NCBI RefSeq assembly: GCF_024868665.1
Contig: NC_079891.1
Coordinates: 15,738,518-15,802,517, forward strand
Length of the DNA: 64,000 nt
Source: Triplophysa rosa
Taxonomy: Eukaryota; Chordata; Actinopteri; Cypriniformes; Nemacheilidae
Direction of reading: 5' to 3'
Every line of letters begins with the position of its first letter. Position 1 is the first letter of the stretch. Made by a program: the position numbers and the translations under genes. Below, one piece after another: positions 56,210-64,000 of the stretch. The notes beneath the pieces were generated by a model. That model worked only from the letters and a program-made list of their open reading frames with translations. It was not told the origin of the DNA and did no database searches.

Positions 56210-56220
56210 AATCCACGAGC
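56210..56220 (+). promoter_or_regulatory. Self-complementary primer-binding site
   Basis: AATCCACGAGC begins one base after the 5' LTR and is exactly complementary to GCTCGTGGATT at 55898-55908, the predicted 5' end of the element's own RNA. It does not start with TGG, as tRNA-primed sites usually do. This is the arrangement known from Tf1/sushi-group self-priming. Confidence 0.75.
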
Positions 56221-57127
56221 CACCCCAGAACCCAGCAGGCAGCAGTATGAACACTGGACGGTCCCACCTAGCTCGCCTCCTCTGCGGACTTCGCCAGGGA
56301 AGCGAGAGTGTGGACGAGTATGTGGAAAGGTTCCTGGATGTCGCCGAGAATGGCATCTTTGGGGAGGAGGAGCTGGCGGTGCTGTTCAACTCCGGTCTCA
56401 GGAATCCACTCTCAAGGGCGGAGATGAGGGTGTTGAGGCCGTTGGACTTCGACGCCGTGTGGCTGTCCGCCGCAGAGCGGTCGGAGTCCACGGTCTCAAC
56501 AAGTGCCCGCTACCCATCTCCGTTGGTCACGATTCCTGAGGGTGGTTCCCTGCAGATCGGGGTTGTGGGCATCGCCACGCCATCCCCCTCACTCTCGGCA
56601 GCCTCTCCACCGTCCACCAGCCTCGTGGGCAAGCGGGGGAGGCGAGCGTCCTGGGGATCCACCTCCGAGGAGTCCCAGCCGGAGCCAGCCGTGCCTTATA
56701 CCTCCTTCCATCACCCGACCACCAGCCGGGTGGCTCGGCGGAAGAAGAAGAAGCAGCGGGGGGCAGCGTGGACTCCAAACCAGCCGGTGCAGCCGACGTC
56801 CAGTTTGGTGCAGCCGGCAGCGTGGACTCCAAACCAGCCAGTGCAGCCGACGTCCAGTTTGGTGCAGCCGGCGTACAGTCCGGTGCAGCCGGTGTCCAGT
56901 CTTGTGTCCAGTCCTGTGTCCAGTCCTTTGTCCAGTCATGTGTCCAGCCCGGTGATCCAGCCGGCATCCAGTCCGGTGGTCCAGCCGGCATCCAGTCCGG
57001 TGGTCCAGCCGGCATCCAGTCCGGTGGTCCAGCCGGCGTCCAGTCCGGTGGTCCAGCTGGCGTCCAGTCCGGTGGTACAGCCGGCGTCCAGTCCGGTGAT
57101 CCAGACGGCGTCCAGTCCGGTGATCCA

Positions 57128-58131
57128 GCCGGCGTCAAGCTCTGTCCAGCCGGCCTTCCAGCTGGCGTCAAGCCCTGTCCAGTCAGCCTTCCAGCCGGCG
57201 TCAAGCCCTGTCCAGCCGGCCTTCCAGCCGGCGTCAAGCCCTGTCCAGCCGGCGTCAAACCCTGTCCAGCCGGCCTTCCAGCCGGCGTCAAGCCCTGTCC
57301 AGCCGGCATTCCAGCCGGCGTCAAGCCCTGTCCAGCCGGCGTCAAGCCCTGTCCAGCCGGCCTTTCAGCCGGCGTCAAGCCCTGTCTAGCCGGCCTTCCA
57401 GCCGGTGTCAAACCCTGTCCAGCCGGCCTTCCAGCCGGCGTCAAGCCCTGTCCAGCCGGCCTTCCAGCCGGCGTCAAGCCCTGTCCAGCCGGCCTTCCAG
57501 CCGGCGTCAAGCCCTGTCCAGCCGGCCTTCCAGCCGGCGTCAAGCCCTGTCCAGCCGGCCTTCCAGCCGGCGTCAAGCCCTGTCCAGCCGGCCTTCCAGC
57601 CGGCGTCAAGCCCTGTCCAGCCGGCCTTCCAGCCGGCGTCAAGCCCTGTCCAGCCGGCCTTCCAGCCGGCGTCAAGCCCTGTCCAGCCGGCCTTCCAGCC
57701 GGCGTCAAGCCCTGTCCAGCCGGCCTTCCAGCCGGCGTCAAGCCCTGTCCAGCCGGCCTTCCAGCCGGCGTCAAGCCCTGTCCAGCCGGCCTTCCAGCCG
57801 GCGTCAAGCCCTGTCCAGCCGGCCTTCCAGCCGGCGTCAAGCCCTGTCCAGCCGGCCTTCCAGCCGGCGTCAAGCCCTGTCCAGCCGGCCTTCCAGCCGG
57901 CGTCAAGCCCTGTCCAGCCGGCCTTCCAGCCGGCGTCAAGCCCTGTCCAGCCGGCCTTCCAGCCGGCGTCAAGCCCTGTCCAGCCGGCCTTCCAGCCGGC
58001 GTCAAGCCCTGTCCAGCCGGCCTTCCAGCCGGCGTCAAGCCCTGTCCAGCCGGCCTTCCAGCCGGCGTCAAGCCCTGTCCAGCCGGCCTTCCAGCCGGCG
58101 TCAAGCCCTGTCCAGCCGGCCTTCCAGCCAG
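57128..58131 (+). repeat. 33-bp minisatellite within the gag frame
   Basis: The unit is CCAGCCGGCGTCAAGCCCTG followed by TCCAGCCGGCCTT. From about 57414 to 58126 there are roughly 21-22 nearly identical copies; 57128-57413 holds diverged or shortened units. The period is a multiple of three, so the coding frame is kept. GCCGGC occurs twice per unit. Confidence 0.95.
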
Positions 58132-58447
58132 TCCCCAGTCCGGCAGCCAAGCCGGCCCCTGGGAAACTCCCAGGGTCAAGGACTGTCCCCCCCAGGACTT
58201 GTCCTAAGTCCCCCAGGACTCCGCGCCCTCGAGCGCAGCCGGGGACTGGGACTATTCCCCCCAACCAGTTTGGACTGCCCCCTATGAACTCTTGTTTTTC
58301 CCCACCCCCCTCCCATGTTTGTTATTTTTGTTATCCCACCCCAATCCTGCAGTCTTGTTGTCCTGTCTGCCCCTTGTCATGTTCACCATGTTTGTCTGGT
58401 TTTTGTCACTGTCTCAGTCGGTCTTGTCTCGTCCGTCTACCCCTTGG

Positions 58448-58482
58448 TGAGCACCTGGAGGTGCTCATTAAAGGGGGGCTTC
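58448..58482 (+). promoter_or_regulatory. Hairpin plus polypurine tract before the 3' LTR
   Basis: GAGCACCTGGAGGTGCTC (58449-58466) is a perfect 8-bp stem with a 2-nt loop, followed by AAAGGGGGGCTTC and the LTR. The element at 15414 has GAGCATCAGGATGCTGCTC and AAGGAGGGGCTTC in the same place. Confidence 0.7.
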
Positions 58483-59053
58483 TGTCATGGCTCTGCTTCA
58501 TTTAGTCATGTTTTTCTTGGTCCTGTAGCAGAGTCATGACAAAGCCTTTGGTTATGTGTTGAGAGAAACATATTATTGTCCTTTTGACAATAGTATACAT
58601 TCTCTCCAATGTCTCGTCATTGGCCCCGCCCCTCTCATTTCCTTGTTATCTTTCCCTGAGTGTTTTATGTTCCACACCTGCCTTCGTTCGTTATCCCTCG
58701 TTTGTCTTCCCTTTAAATACCCTCTTGTTTCTTTGTCCTGTGCTCATGGATTGTCTTTTGGATGTTCTATGGATGTTTGGTGTGTTTCATTTGACCCCGC
58801 GTCTCAGCCTTGCCTTGTCCTGTCCGTGAGTCCTGTTTAGTTAAGTTAGTTGTTTTTTTTAGTGTTCTTTGGTTTTTGTCTTGTGCCCTCGTGGGAAGTT
58901 TTTCTTTGTCTTTGTTAGCGTCTTTGATTATTGTGTTTGTCCCCCATCGTGGGTGTTTTGGTTTCAGTTTTTGTTAAAAATAAAATCTTGTTTTTGTTAA
59001 CCCCTTACTGCCTGCCTGCATTTGGGTTCTTCTTTACACGCCAGTTCATGACA
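58483..59053 (+). repeat. 3' LTR of the gag-only element
   Basis: 571 bp copy of the 5' LTR, followed by GATGT. Its version of the priming sequence reads GCTCATGGATT, one base different from the 5' LTR copy. Confidence 0.95.
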
Positions 59054-60585
59054 GATGTGCTCTCCCATCTGTTCGAGCCACCAGAGGAGGAACTTTCGGC
59101 CGATGCCATTCTCCCCAAGGAGGTGGTGGTCAGGGTGATCTCATGGGGCATCGAACGTCAGGTAGAGGAGGCCGGCCGAGGGGTGCAAGTGCCGACTGAA
59201 TGCCCAGCTGGCAGATTGTTGGTGCCGGCTGCGCTGCATCCTGAAGTCCTCCGGTGGGGGCACTCGTCCAGACTGACTTGCCATCCAGGCATTCGGGGAA
59301 TGCTGGCTGCCATCCGTCAGCATTTTTGGTGGACGTAATTGGTCCCTGATGTCAGACAGTTCGCTCAAACCAAGCCCTGTAATCGTCCTGCCACTGGTCT
59401 GCTTCGTCCTCTCCCCATCCCCTCCCGCCCTTGGTCACACATCGCCCTTGATTTCGTCACAGGGCTTCCCCCCTCGGGAGGAAACATTGTGGTTCTCATT
59501 GTGGTGGACTGCTTCTCCAAGGCGGTTCATTTTATTCCCCTGCCCAAGCTCCCCTCATCCTGGGAGACCGCCCAACTGCTGGTTGACCACGTCTTCATGG
59601 CCTACCGGTCGATGTGGTTTCCAATAGGGGGCCGCAGTTCTCCTCCCGGTTTTGGAATTTATTCTGTAGACAGATCGGGGCCTCAGAGAGTCTGTCCCCC
59701 GGCTTTCACCCCCAGACCAACGGTCAATGTGAGCGGGCCAACCAGAATCTTGGTAGAATGCTCCGAGGTCTGACATTAACTAACCCGAGTTCTTGGTGCC
59801 AACTTGGTGTAGAATATGCCCACAATTCCCACCCCTCGGCTGCTTCAGGTTTGTTCCCCTTAGAATGCTCTGTTGGTTATAACCCCCCTCTGTTTCACTC
59901 ACAGGAACCCGATGCTGCGGTCCAGTCTGCTCTGGCTTTCATCCAGACGGCTTTGCACCGTCGCAATTGGCAAAAGACCAGAGGGGTTCTGGCCTGAGCC
60001 TCCAGAAGCACCAAGGTGCCGGCTGATCGCCACCGGTCTTCTCCTCCTACCTATGTGTGTGGTCAGCGGGTATGGCTGTCCTCCTAGGACCTTCCTCTCC
60101 AGGCGCCCTCTCGCAAGCCGGCACCCAGGTTGATTGGGCCATACTGCATCACCAAGGTGGTTAACCCGGTGGCTGTCAGGCTCAGGCATCCACCCTCCCT
60201 GGGTCGGGACCAGCCGGTTTTCCATGTTCCAGGTCAAACCTGCGTTTTCTTCCCCCCTCAACCCTGCTAGCAGTCGCACCATTCCCCCACCCCGCCACGT
60301 CTCGTGGACGGCTCTCCTTCTTACTCAGTCAGGAGACTACTAGACGTGCGTCGCCGCAGCAGGGGGTTCCAATATCTAGTGGACTGGGAGGGTTATGGCG
60401 CAGAGGAGAGGAGTTGGGTGCCGTCTTGGGACATTCTGGACCGCTCTTTGATCGAGGACCTCCATCGGAGACGAGGTGAGCCCCCTCCCAGGATGGTACT
60501 GTCGGGTCACGGGGTTAACCACTTGTGCGATCGTCATTACATGTTCAAACCCAGTTGCCAGCATTATTGCCCTCTAGTTAAGTAG
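59054..60585 (+). pseudogene. Chromovirus integrase and chromodomain remnant
   Basis: The N-terminal zinc region keeps the His pair (HPGIRG...RQHFWW), but the Cys part is shortened. There is a stop at 59336. The core has D in LDFVTGLP (about 59451); the next catalytic position reads Asn in VSNRGPQF (about 59616) where Asp is expected; E is in NGQCER (about 59733). Frames change near 59610, and further stops follow 59995. A chromodomain ([19 protein letters not shown]) is at about 60369-60480, which places it in the chromovirus branch with Tf1/sushi-type elements. Inactive. Confidence 0.88.
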
Positions 60586-61075
60586 TTGTTTTTTATTTTG
60601 TTAGTTATTTTTGTCGTGTGGATGTTTACCCTTCCCTGTTGGATTACTTTTCAGTCTTTGGATTATTTTTTCCTTTGCGTTTTTTTGCACAGTTCACTAT
60701 CTCCGCTTTTGGAATTTTTAACTCCCTCTCGTTTTTTTCTGTCTGTCCCCAACGAGGACTCTTCGCCCCGCCTTTGAGCACGAGCGCCCGGACTACTTCT
60801 CTCGCCTGTGGGAGTTCGCTCTAGGTGTCACAGCTGCCGGCTCAGGCATTGGTCCCTCACCTGTAAACTGCTTCTCGCGTTCGAGGGGAATCAACTCTCC
60901 CAGAGTCAAGTCTCCCCTGCGTGTGGGTCCGGCACCCCGGAGGTGGTTTGTCATCCACCGGCAACCAGCCTTCTCTCCTCGGGTCGAGTTCACCTAGCCT
61001 ACTGTTCCCCACAGACTACCTCTTGCCCTCACTTCCAGACATTTCTTTGCCGTGTGTGTGCTCTAAGAAAGTCGG
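60586..61075 (+). other. Probable 3' untranslated region of the chromovirus remnant
   Basis: Pyrimidine-rich GC-balanced sequence following the chromodomain stop, unlike the AT-rich DNA after 61080. No LTR partner exists to define an end. Confidence 0.35.
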
Positions 61076-61920
61076 TTAATCCGCAAATTGAATCCGTGTG
61101 CTCTATCCATGACATATATGTTATTGAAAGACATGTTTATATTTAATTTGTAAAAAAAACTCTCAAAATAATTTGCTGCATCCGGGTTACCGTGTGTTAT
61201 TAGTTTTGAGAGGTTGTTATCTGGGAATAACAAACCTGGAAATGTCACGACTGGACATTCAGAATCAAGCATTCCAACGAGCCGTGTTATAATATTAATT
61301 AGTATACATGTGGTTATGTGATAAATACAAAGATAAATAAGAATTCTGGAAAAACAAATGAATCCATCATGACATGGCTACCCTGCCAACATAAATGGCC
61401 TCACACTGCCTGCAACACTGTCATTTCACTGAAGCTGGTAATAATCTAAGCATGTTTATTTAACACTAAAACACTTAAACCTGGATTGTTCTTGAGCCAG
61501 ACAGTACCAGGAGTAGTCCTGTTGAGCTATGCAGGAGAATGGTCATATACAACAAATAGGTGCAGTCTGTGAAAATCCAACTAAAGTGATTTTTATGTGA
61601 TTCAATGTTTTCAGCATAAAATCATCATACATAATGTAATGAGCATTCTGTTAAAACATTACCTTGATATCTTTAATATATGAGTAAGAACAGGCCAAAG
61701 ATGGAAATCATAGTGAAATTAATGATTGATATCAAACTTTGATGCTCCTAATCTCATAATTAGACAATTTAGCCTTGTTTTCATCGACTGGGTCACATAT
61801 TTAGTGACATATACAAAAACTACATAAACATATTTAGCATTTTAATATTAAAATCTTTATAATTATTTATATAATAATATGTATAATTAATTTAATGATT
61901 TAGCAAATAACACCCACAAC
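61076..61920. other. Non-coding stretch
   Basis: AT-rich; no gene or element recognised. Confidence 0.4.
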
Positions 61921-62406
61921 TACGGAAGAGTATTAGGGCCAAGCAATAAAAAAATATATAAAACCTTTTTGAGATTAAAGTCATTATAATGCGAAATTAA
62001 ACCCACAGTTTTTCGGGGAAAAAAGTCAAAATTAAATGTTGAGAATAAACTCAATAAATTTTGAGAATAAAGTCGTTGTGTTTCGAGAAAAAATTCGTTA
62101 AATTTCGAGAAAAAAAACTCGAAATAAAATGTCGACAATGAACTCACTATACTTTGAGAATAAAGTCGTTGTGTTTCGAGAAAAAAATCGTTAAATTTCG
62201 AGAAAAAAAACTCGAAATAAAATGTCGACAATGAACTCACTATACTTTGAGAATAAAGTCGTTGTGTTTCGAGAAAAAACTCGTTAAAAACATTTAATTT
62301 CGACTTTTTCCCCCAAAAACTGCGGGTTTAATTTCGTATTATAATGACTTTAATCTCAAAACGGTTTTATATATTTTTTATTGCTTGGCCCTAATACTCT
62401 TCCGTA
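61921..62406. mobile_element. Inverted-repeat element with 6-bp target duplication (IS3EU-like?)
   Basis: The left end TACGGAAGAGTATTAGGGCC is the exact inverse of the right end GGCCCTAATACTCTTCCGTA. The inverted arms continue for about 95 bp. CACAAC flanks both sides (61915-61920 and 62407-62412). The middle has a 93-bp tandem repeat. A 6-bp duplication fits the IS3EU superfamily known in fish, but no transposase is present to confirm this. Confidence 0.85.
62050..62275. repeat. 93-bp tandem repeat (GAATAAAGTCGTTGTGTTTCG units)
   Basis: CTCACTATACTTTGAGAATA recurs at 62143 and 62236 with a period of 93 bp; a partial unit precedes. About 2.5 copies, inside the 61921 element. Confidence 0.9.
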
Positions 62407-62469
62407 CACAACACATAAGTGGCCAAAGTGATTTTTTGATTATTTATAATGAAACCTGATAGTTGAAGG

Positions 62470-62597
62470 AAAAGCATTCTTCCAAATATTTCTCTCTGTG
62501 TTCATCGGAACAAAGAAATGTATACAGATTTGGAACAAGTCGAGGGTGAGTAATGGTTGACAGAATTTTTTTTTTTCGGGTGATCTATCCCTTTAAC
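62470..62597. mobile_element. Right half of a palindromic MITE of the TTAAAGGGATAGTTCACCC family
   Basis: CATTCTTCCAAATATTTCTC, GGAACAAGTCGAGGGTGAGT and CGGGTGATCTATCCCTTTAA correspond to the right arm of the family; the left arm is missing. Confidence 0.8.
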
Positions 62598-63071
62598 CCG
62601 GTTTATGTTTGTTGGTGATAATGTCTGTTTTTCACAATCAGACTTTTGTTAATACTGTTGTGATGTTTACAACAAAAGTTTAAGCAGTGGGAAAAAGGAC
62701 AAAAGAAGAGAAAAATATTAAAGACACAGTTCAGTGAAACCATTCTTATAACAATTCCATATTTCATGAAAACAGCAGTTCATACAGGTTTGTAACGGCA
62801 TGACTATTTGAAAGATTCCAGAAATTCTACATTCCAAGTCTCATTTAATTGTTCATTTTAACTGCGAGTTTTAAAATCTGACAAATCTGTTTGACTAAAT
62901 ATGATTTAAGTTCTTGGTTTCACCCTATGAGTAATCACGCGCATGAAACATGCTTTGTTTGTTCAATTGTCCCACCATTTCTAAATGGCTCACTCTCTTT
63001 TCTTACTTTTCACCTTTTCACACCACCCAGCAGAGGAGCCGGGAGCAGCTGTTCAAGCTGGGTGTGCACAC

Positions 63072-63076
<5 letters not shown>
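62598..63076. other. Non-coding stretch
   Basis: No gene or element recognised. Confidence 0.4.

Positions 63077-63112
<36 letters not shown>
63077..63112 (+). repeat. (TC)n microsatellite
   Basis: About 17 TC units; it explains the Ser/Leu-rich open frames around it. Confidence 0.95.
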
Positions 63113-63115
<3 letters not shown>

Positions 63116-63239
63116 GACCGGATTAATCATCAGCATTCACTCCAGTTTCATCTCTAGTCTCTCCCCTCTACTATTTGTTTGTGTGTCTCATCCACCCAAA
63201 CCCCCACCCCTTTTTCCCCCTGCTGACTTTATTCTATTT

Positions 63240-63820
63240 ATATGAACTATTTTCACGAGACACTTTTCCCTAATTTCCGCCATGCTTCTGTTTTTTCCTC
63301 AGCTCCAGACTGGTGAGGAATTACTTTGTCAATCCCTGTGTGGTGAGCTTTCCCAGCAGGCTCAGTTTTAAGACTGATAGATTATAAAAAGTCCAGAGAG
63401 GGGGAGTGAGTGCTGCATCCTCCATCCAGTCATCTCCAAATTAATCATTCACATTAATGAGATGCGGTCAGTGGCTTTTGTTTGCGGAACATCAAAGTCG
63501 GGTCGCTGGGTTTGGCCGCTGCTGCAAATACGATGAAAAACAGGCATGTTGTTGTTTTGCTACAACCTTAAGTATGTACACCGATTAATCAAAGGTTGTT
63601 TTTACCATCCCTCTCTCATCAATGAAAAACATGTGCATTTGCCAAGATTAATGATTGCGGTCACTTACGTCTCTACCATCCTTGAAACCCTCTTAGCCTC
63701 TCATTTGCATGAATAAACATGTAACATCTTGCATCAGAACATATTCAGTTCAGGCTAATGAGCCGGTTATGGTCTCCACTGGCTTCTGTGAAACCAAATT
63801 CACGAGTTCACCTGCGCAGA
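63240..63820. promoter_or_regulatory. Candidate conserved developmental enhancer
   Basis: Non-repetitive stretch without open frames and dense in transcription-factor-like words: ATTTGCAT octamer (near 63703), AAATTAATCATT, ACATTAATGAG, GATTAATCAAAG and GATTAATGATTGCGGTCA. Such clustering is typical of vertebrate conserved non-coding elements, but conservation cannot be tested here. Confidence 0.35.
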
Positions 63821-63842
63821 TAACAGCGATGTTGCAGGGATA

Positions 63843-64000
63843 ATAATGATAGAGCATGGGTATGAAGGTTTATGCGTATTGGGCGTGCTGTCCAGGGAGC
63901 GGGCTCCGAGCCTGCCGGATCTATCCGAACTCGAAGCACTCTACCCTGGCCAGGGCAAGTGCGCCGAGCTCGGAACCGGCTCGAGCCCAGAGCACACCCC
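63843..64000. mobile_element. Dispersed GC-rich repeat, copy 3 of 3, cut by the window end
   Basis: GGGCGTGCTGTCCAGGGAGC, GGGCTCCGAGCC, CGAACTCGAAGCACT and GAGCTCGGAACCGG are inverted or direct versions of words in the copy at 23951. Confidence 0.6.

Larger units (their letters stand above)
56247..58482 (+). pseudogene. Gag-like protein with expanded PVQPAFQPASS repeats, one nonsense codon
   Basis: ATG at 56247. Residues 1-90 look like a retrotransposon capsid (LLCGLRQGSESVDEYVERF, then NPLSRAEMR). A Ser/Pro-rich linker with a basic patch RRKKKKQRG follows. Repeats come next: an 18-residue duplication (DNA period 54 bp, from 56764), SSPVS-type 5-residue repeats (about 56890-56950), VVQPASSP 8-residue repeats (about 56950-57130), then 11-residue VQPAFQPASSP repeats to 58131. 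A TAG at 57387-57389 replaces a repeat CAG codon; the same frame continues after it to a stop inside the 3' LTR (58503-58505). There is no zinc knuckle, protease or polymerase. The basic patch could bind nucleic acid instead of a knuckle (speculation). Other-frame and antisense frames here are by-products of the repeat. Confidence 0.8.
55639..59053 (+). mobile_element. Gag-only, self-primed non-autonomous LTR retrotransposon (nested)
   Basis: Two LTRs (55639-56208 and 58483-59053) differ at about 12 bases and one indel by eye (near 2 percent). They are flanked by GATGT on both outer sides (55634-55638 and 59054-59058). The interior of 2274 bp holds a primer-binding site, one gag-like frame that runs into a long Pro/Gln/Ser/Ala repeat, a hairpin and a purine tract. 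No protease, reverse transcriptase or integrase is present, so it must borrow them, plausibly from a chromovirus like the one it landed in (inference). Confidence 0.93.
55563..60585 (+). mobile_element. Chromodomain Gypsy (chromovirus) pol remnant, split by a nested LTR element
   Basis: 55563-55638 encodes the end of RNase H ([10 protein letters not shown] to SKNIKPD), and the same frame resumes after 59053 with LSHLFEPPEEEL, then integrase and a chromodomain. The 55639-59053 element lies exactly between, bounded by GATGT. The left part (gag, protease, reverse transcriptase) is absent, replaced by the Tc1-like remnant. Confidence 0.85.

Noticed and set aside
57128..58131. CRISPR-like appearance of regularly spaced 33-bp repeats
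   Set aside because: The units are directly adjacent with no unique spacers, in a vertebrate LTR element; it is a minisatellite.
56527..58264. Very long open frames on the minus strand (550 and 292 codons) and in another plus frame (479 codons) over the repeat
   Set aside because: A 33-bp repeat without stops in several frames automatically opens them all. Only the frame continuous with the capsid-like start is supported.

Overview
The window looks like a stretch of a teleost nuclear genome, most likely a cyprinid. It has spliced introns with GT/AG ends, an AT-rich background, and many dispersed repeats of types common in carp-like fishes, such as the palindromic family with TTAAAGGGATAGTTCACCC ends, hAT-like MITEs and Tc1-like elements. 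I see no bacterial genes, operons, CRISPR arrays or complete RNA genes.

Only one host protein-coding gene is clear. It is a RhoBTB-family gene (closest to RHOBTB2) on the minus strand. Six exons (27534 down to 18734) join in frame with consensus splice sites to give 541 codons: an atypical Rho GTPase domain, a first BTB domain split by an acidic insert, and the start of a second BTB domain. The last quarter of the protein was not found downstream and probably lies beyond position 1. A CpG-rich, GC-box-containing region near 33.4-34.1 kb, with a minus-strand donor site at 33527, is the likely 5' exon/promoter. A second pair of TATA-bearing putative start regions lies at 45.6-46.1 kb.

Most of the rest is mobile DNA. 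From left to right: an inverted-arm element (5.4-7.8 kb); a decayed Gypsy-type LTR element without a 5' LTR (8.5-14 kb); a 126-bp near-perfect hairpin (15.2 kb); a non-autonomous LTR element with a TAATC target duplication (15.4-17.2 kb); several MITEs, two with exact 8-bp duplications, inside the rhobtb introns; three solo LTRs with exact 5-bp target duplications (41.6, 42.0 and 49.8 kb); a dead Tc1/mariner element with over 200-bp inverted repeats (47.9-49.5 kb); and a nested pair at 55.6-60.6 kb, in which a gag-only LTR element sits inside the pol gene of a chromodomain Gypsy element. Near the right edge are an inverted-repeat element with 6-bp duplications (61.9 kb) and a possible conserved non-coding region (63.3-63.8 kb).

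The most interesting system is the family of non-autonomous LTR elements. Four LTRs begin with a covarying 15-bp stem, and in one of them the 29-nt loop is inverted relative to its relatives. The intact copy has an 11-nt primer-binding site complementary to its own predicted transcript 5' end (Tf1/sushi-style self-priming). Two members carry an in-frame, repeatedly expanded Pro/Gln/Ala/Ser repeat coding region with a shared 33-bp unit.
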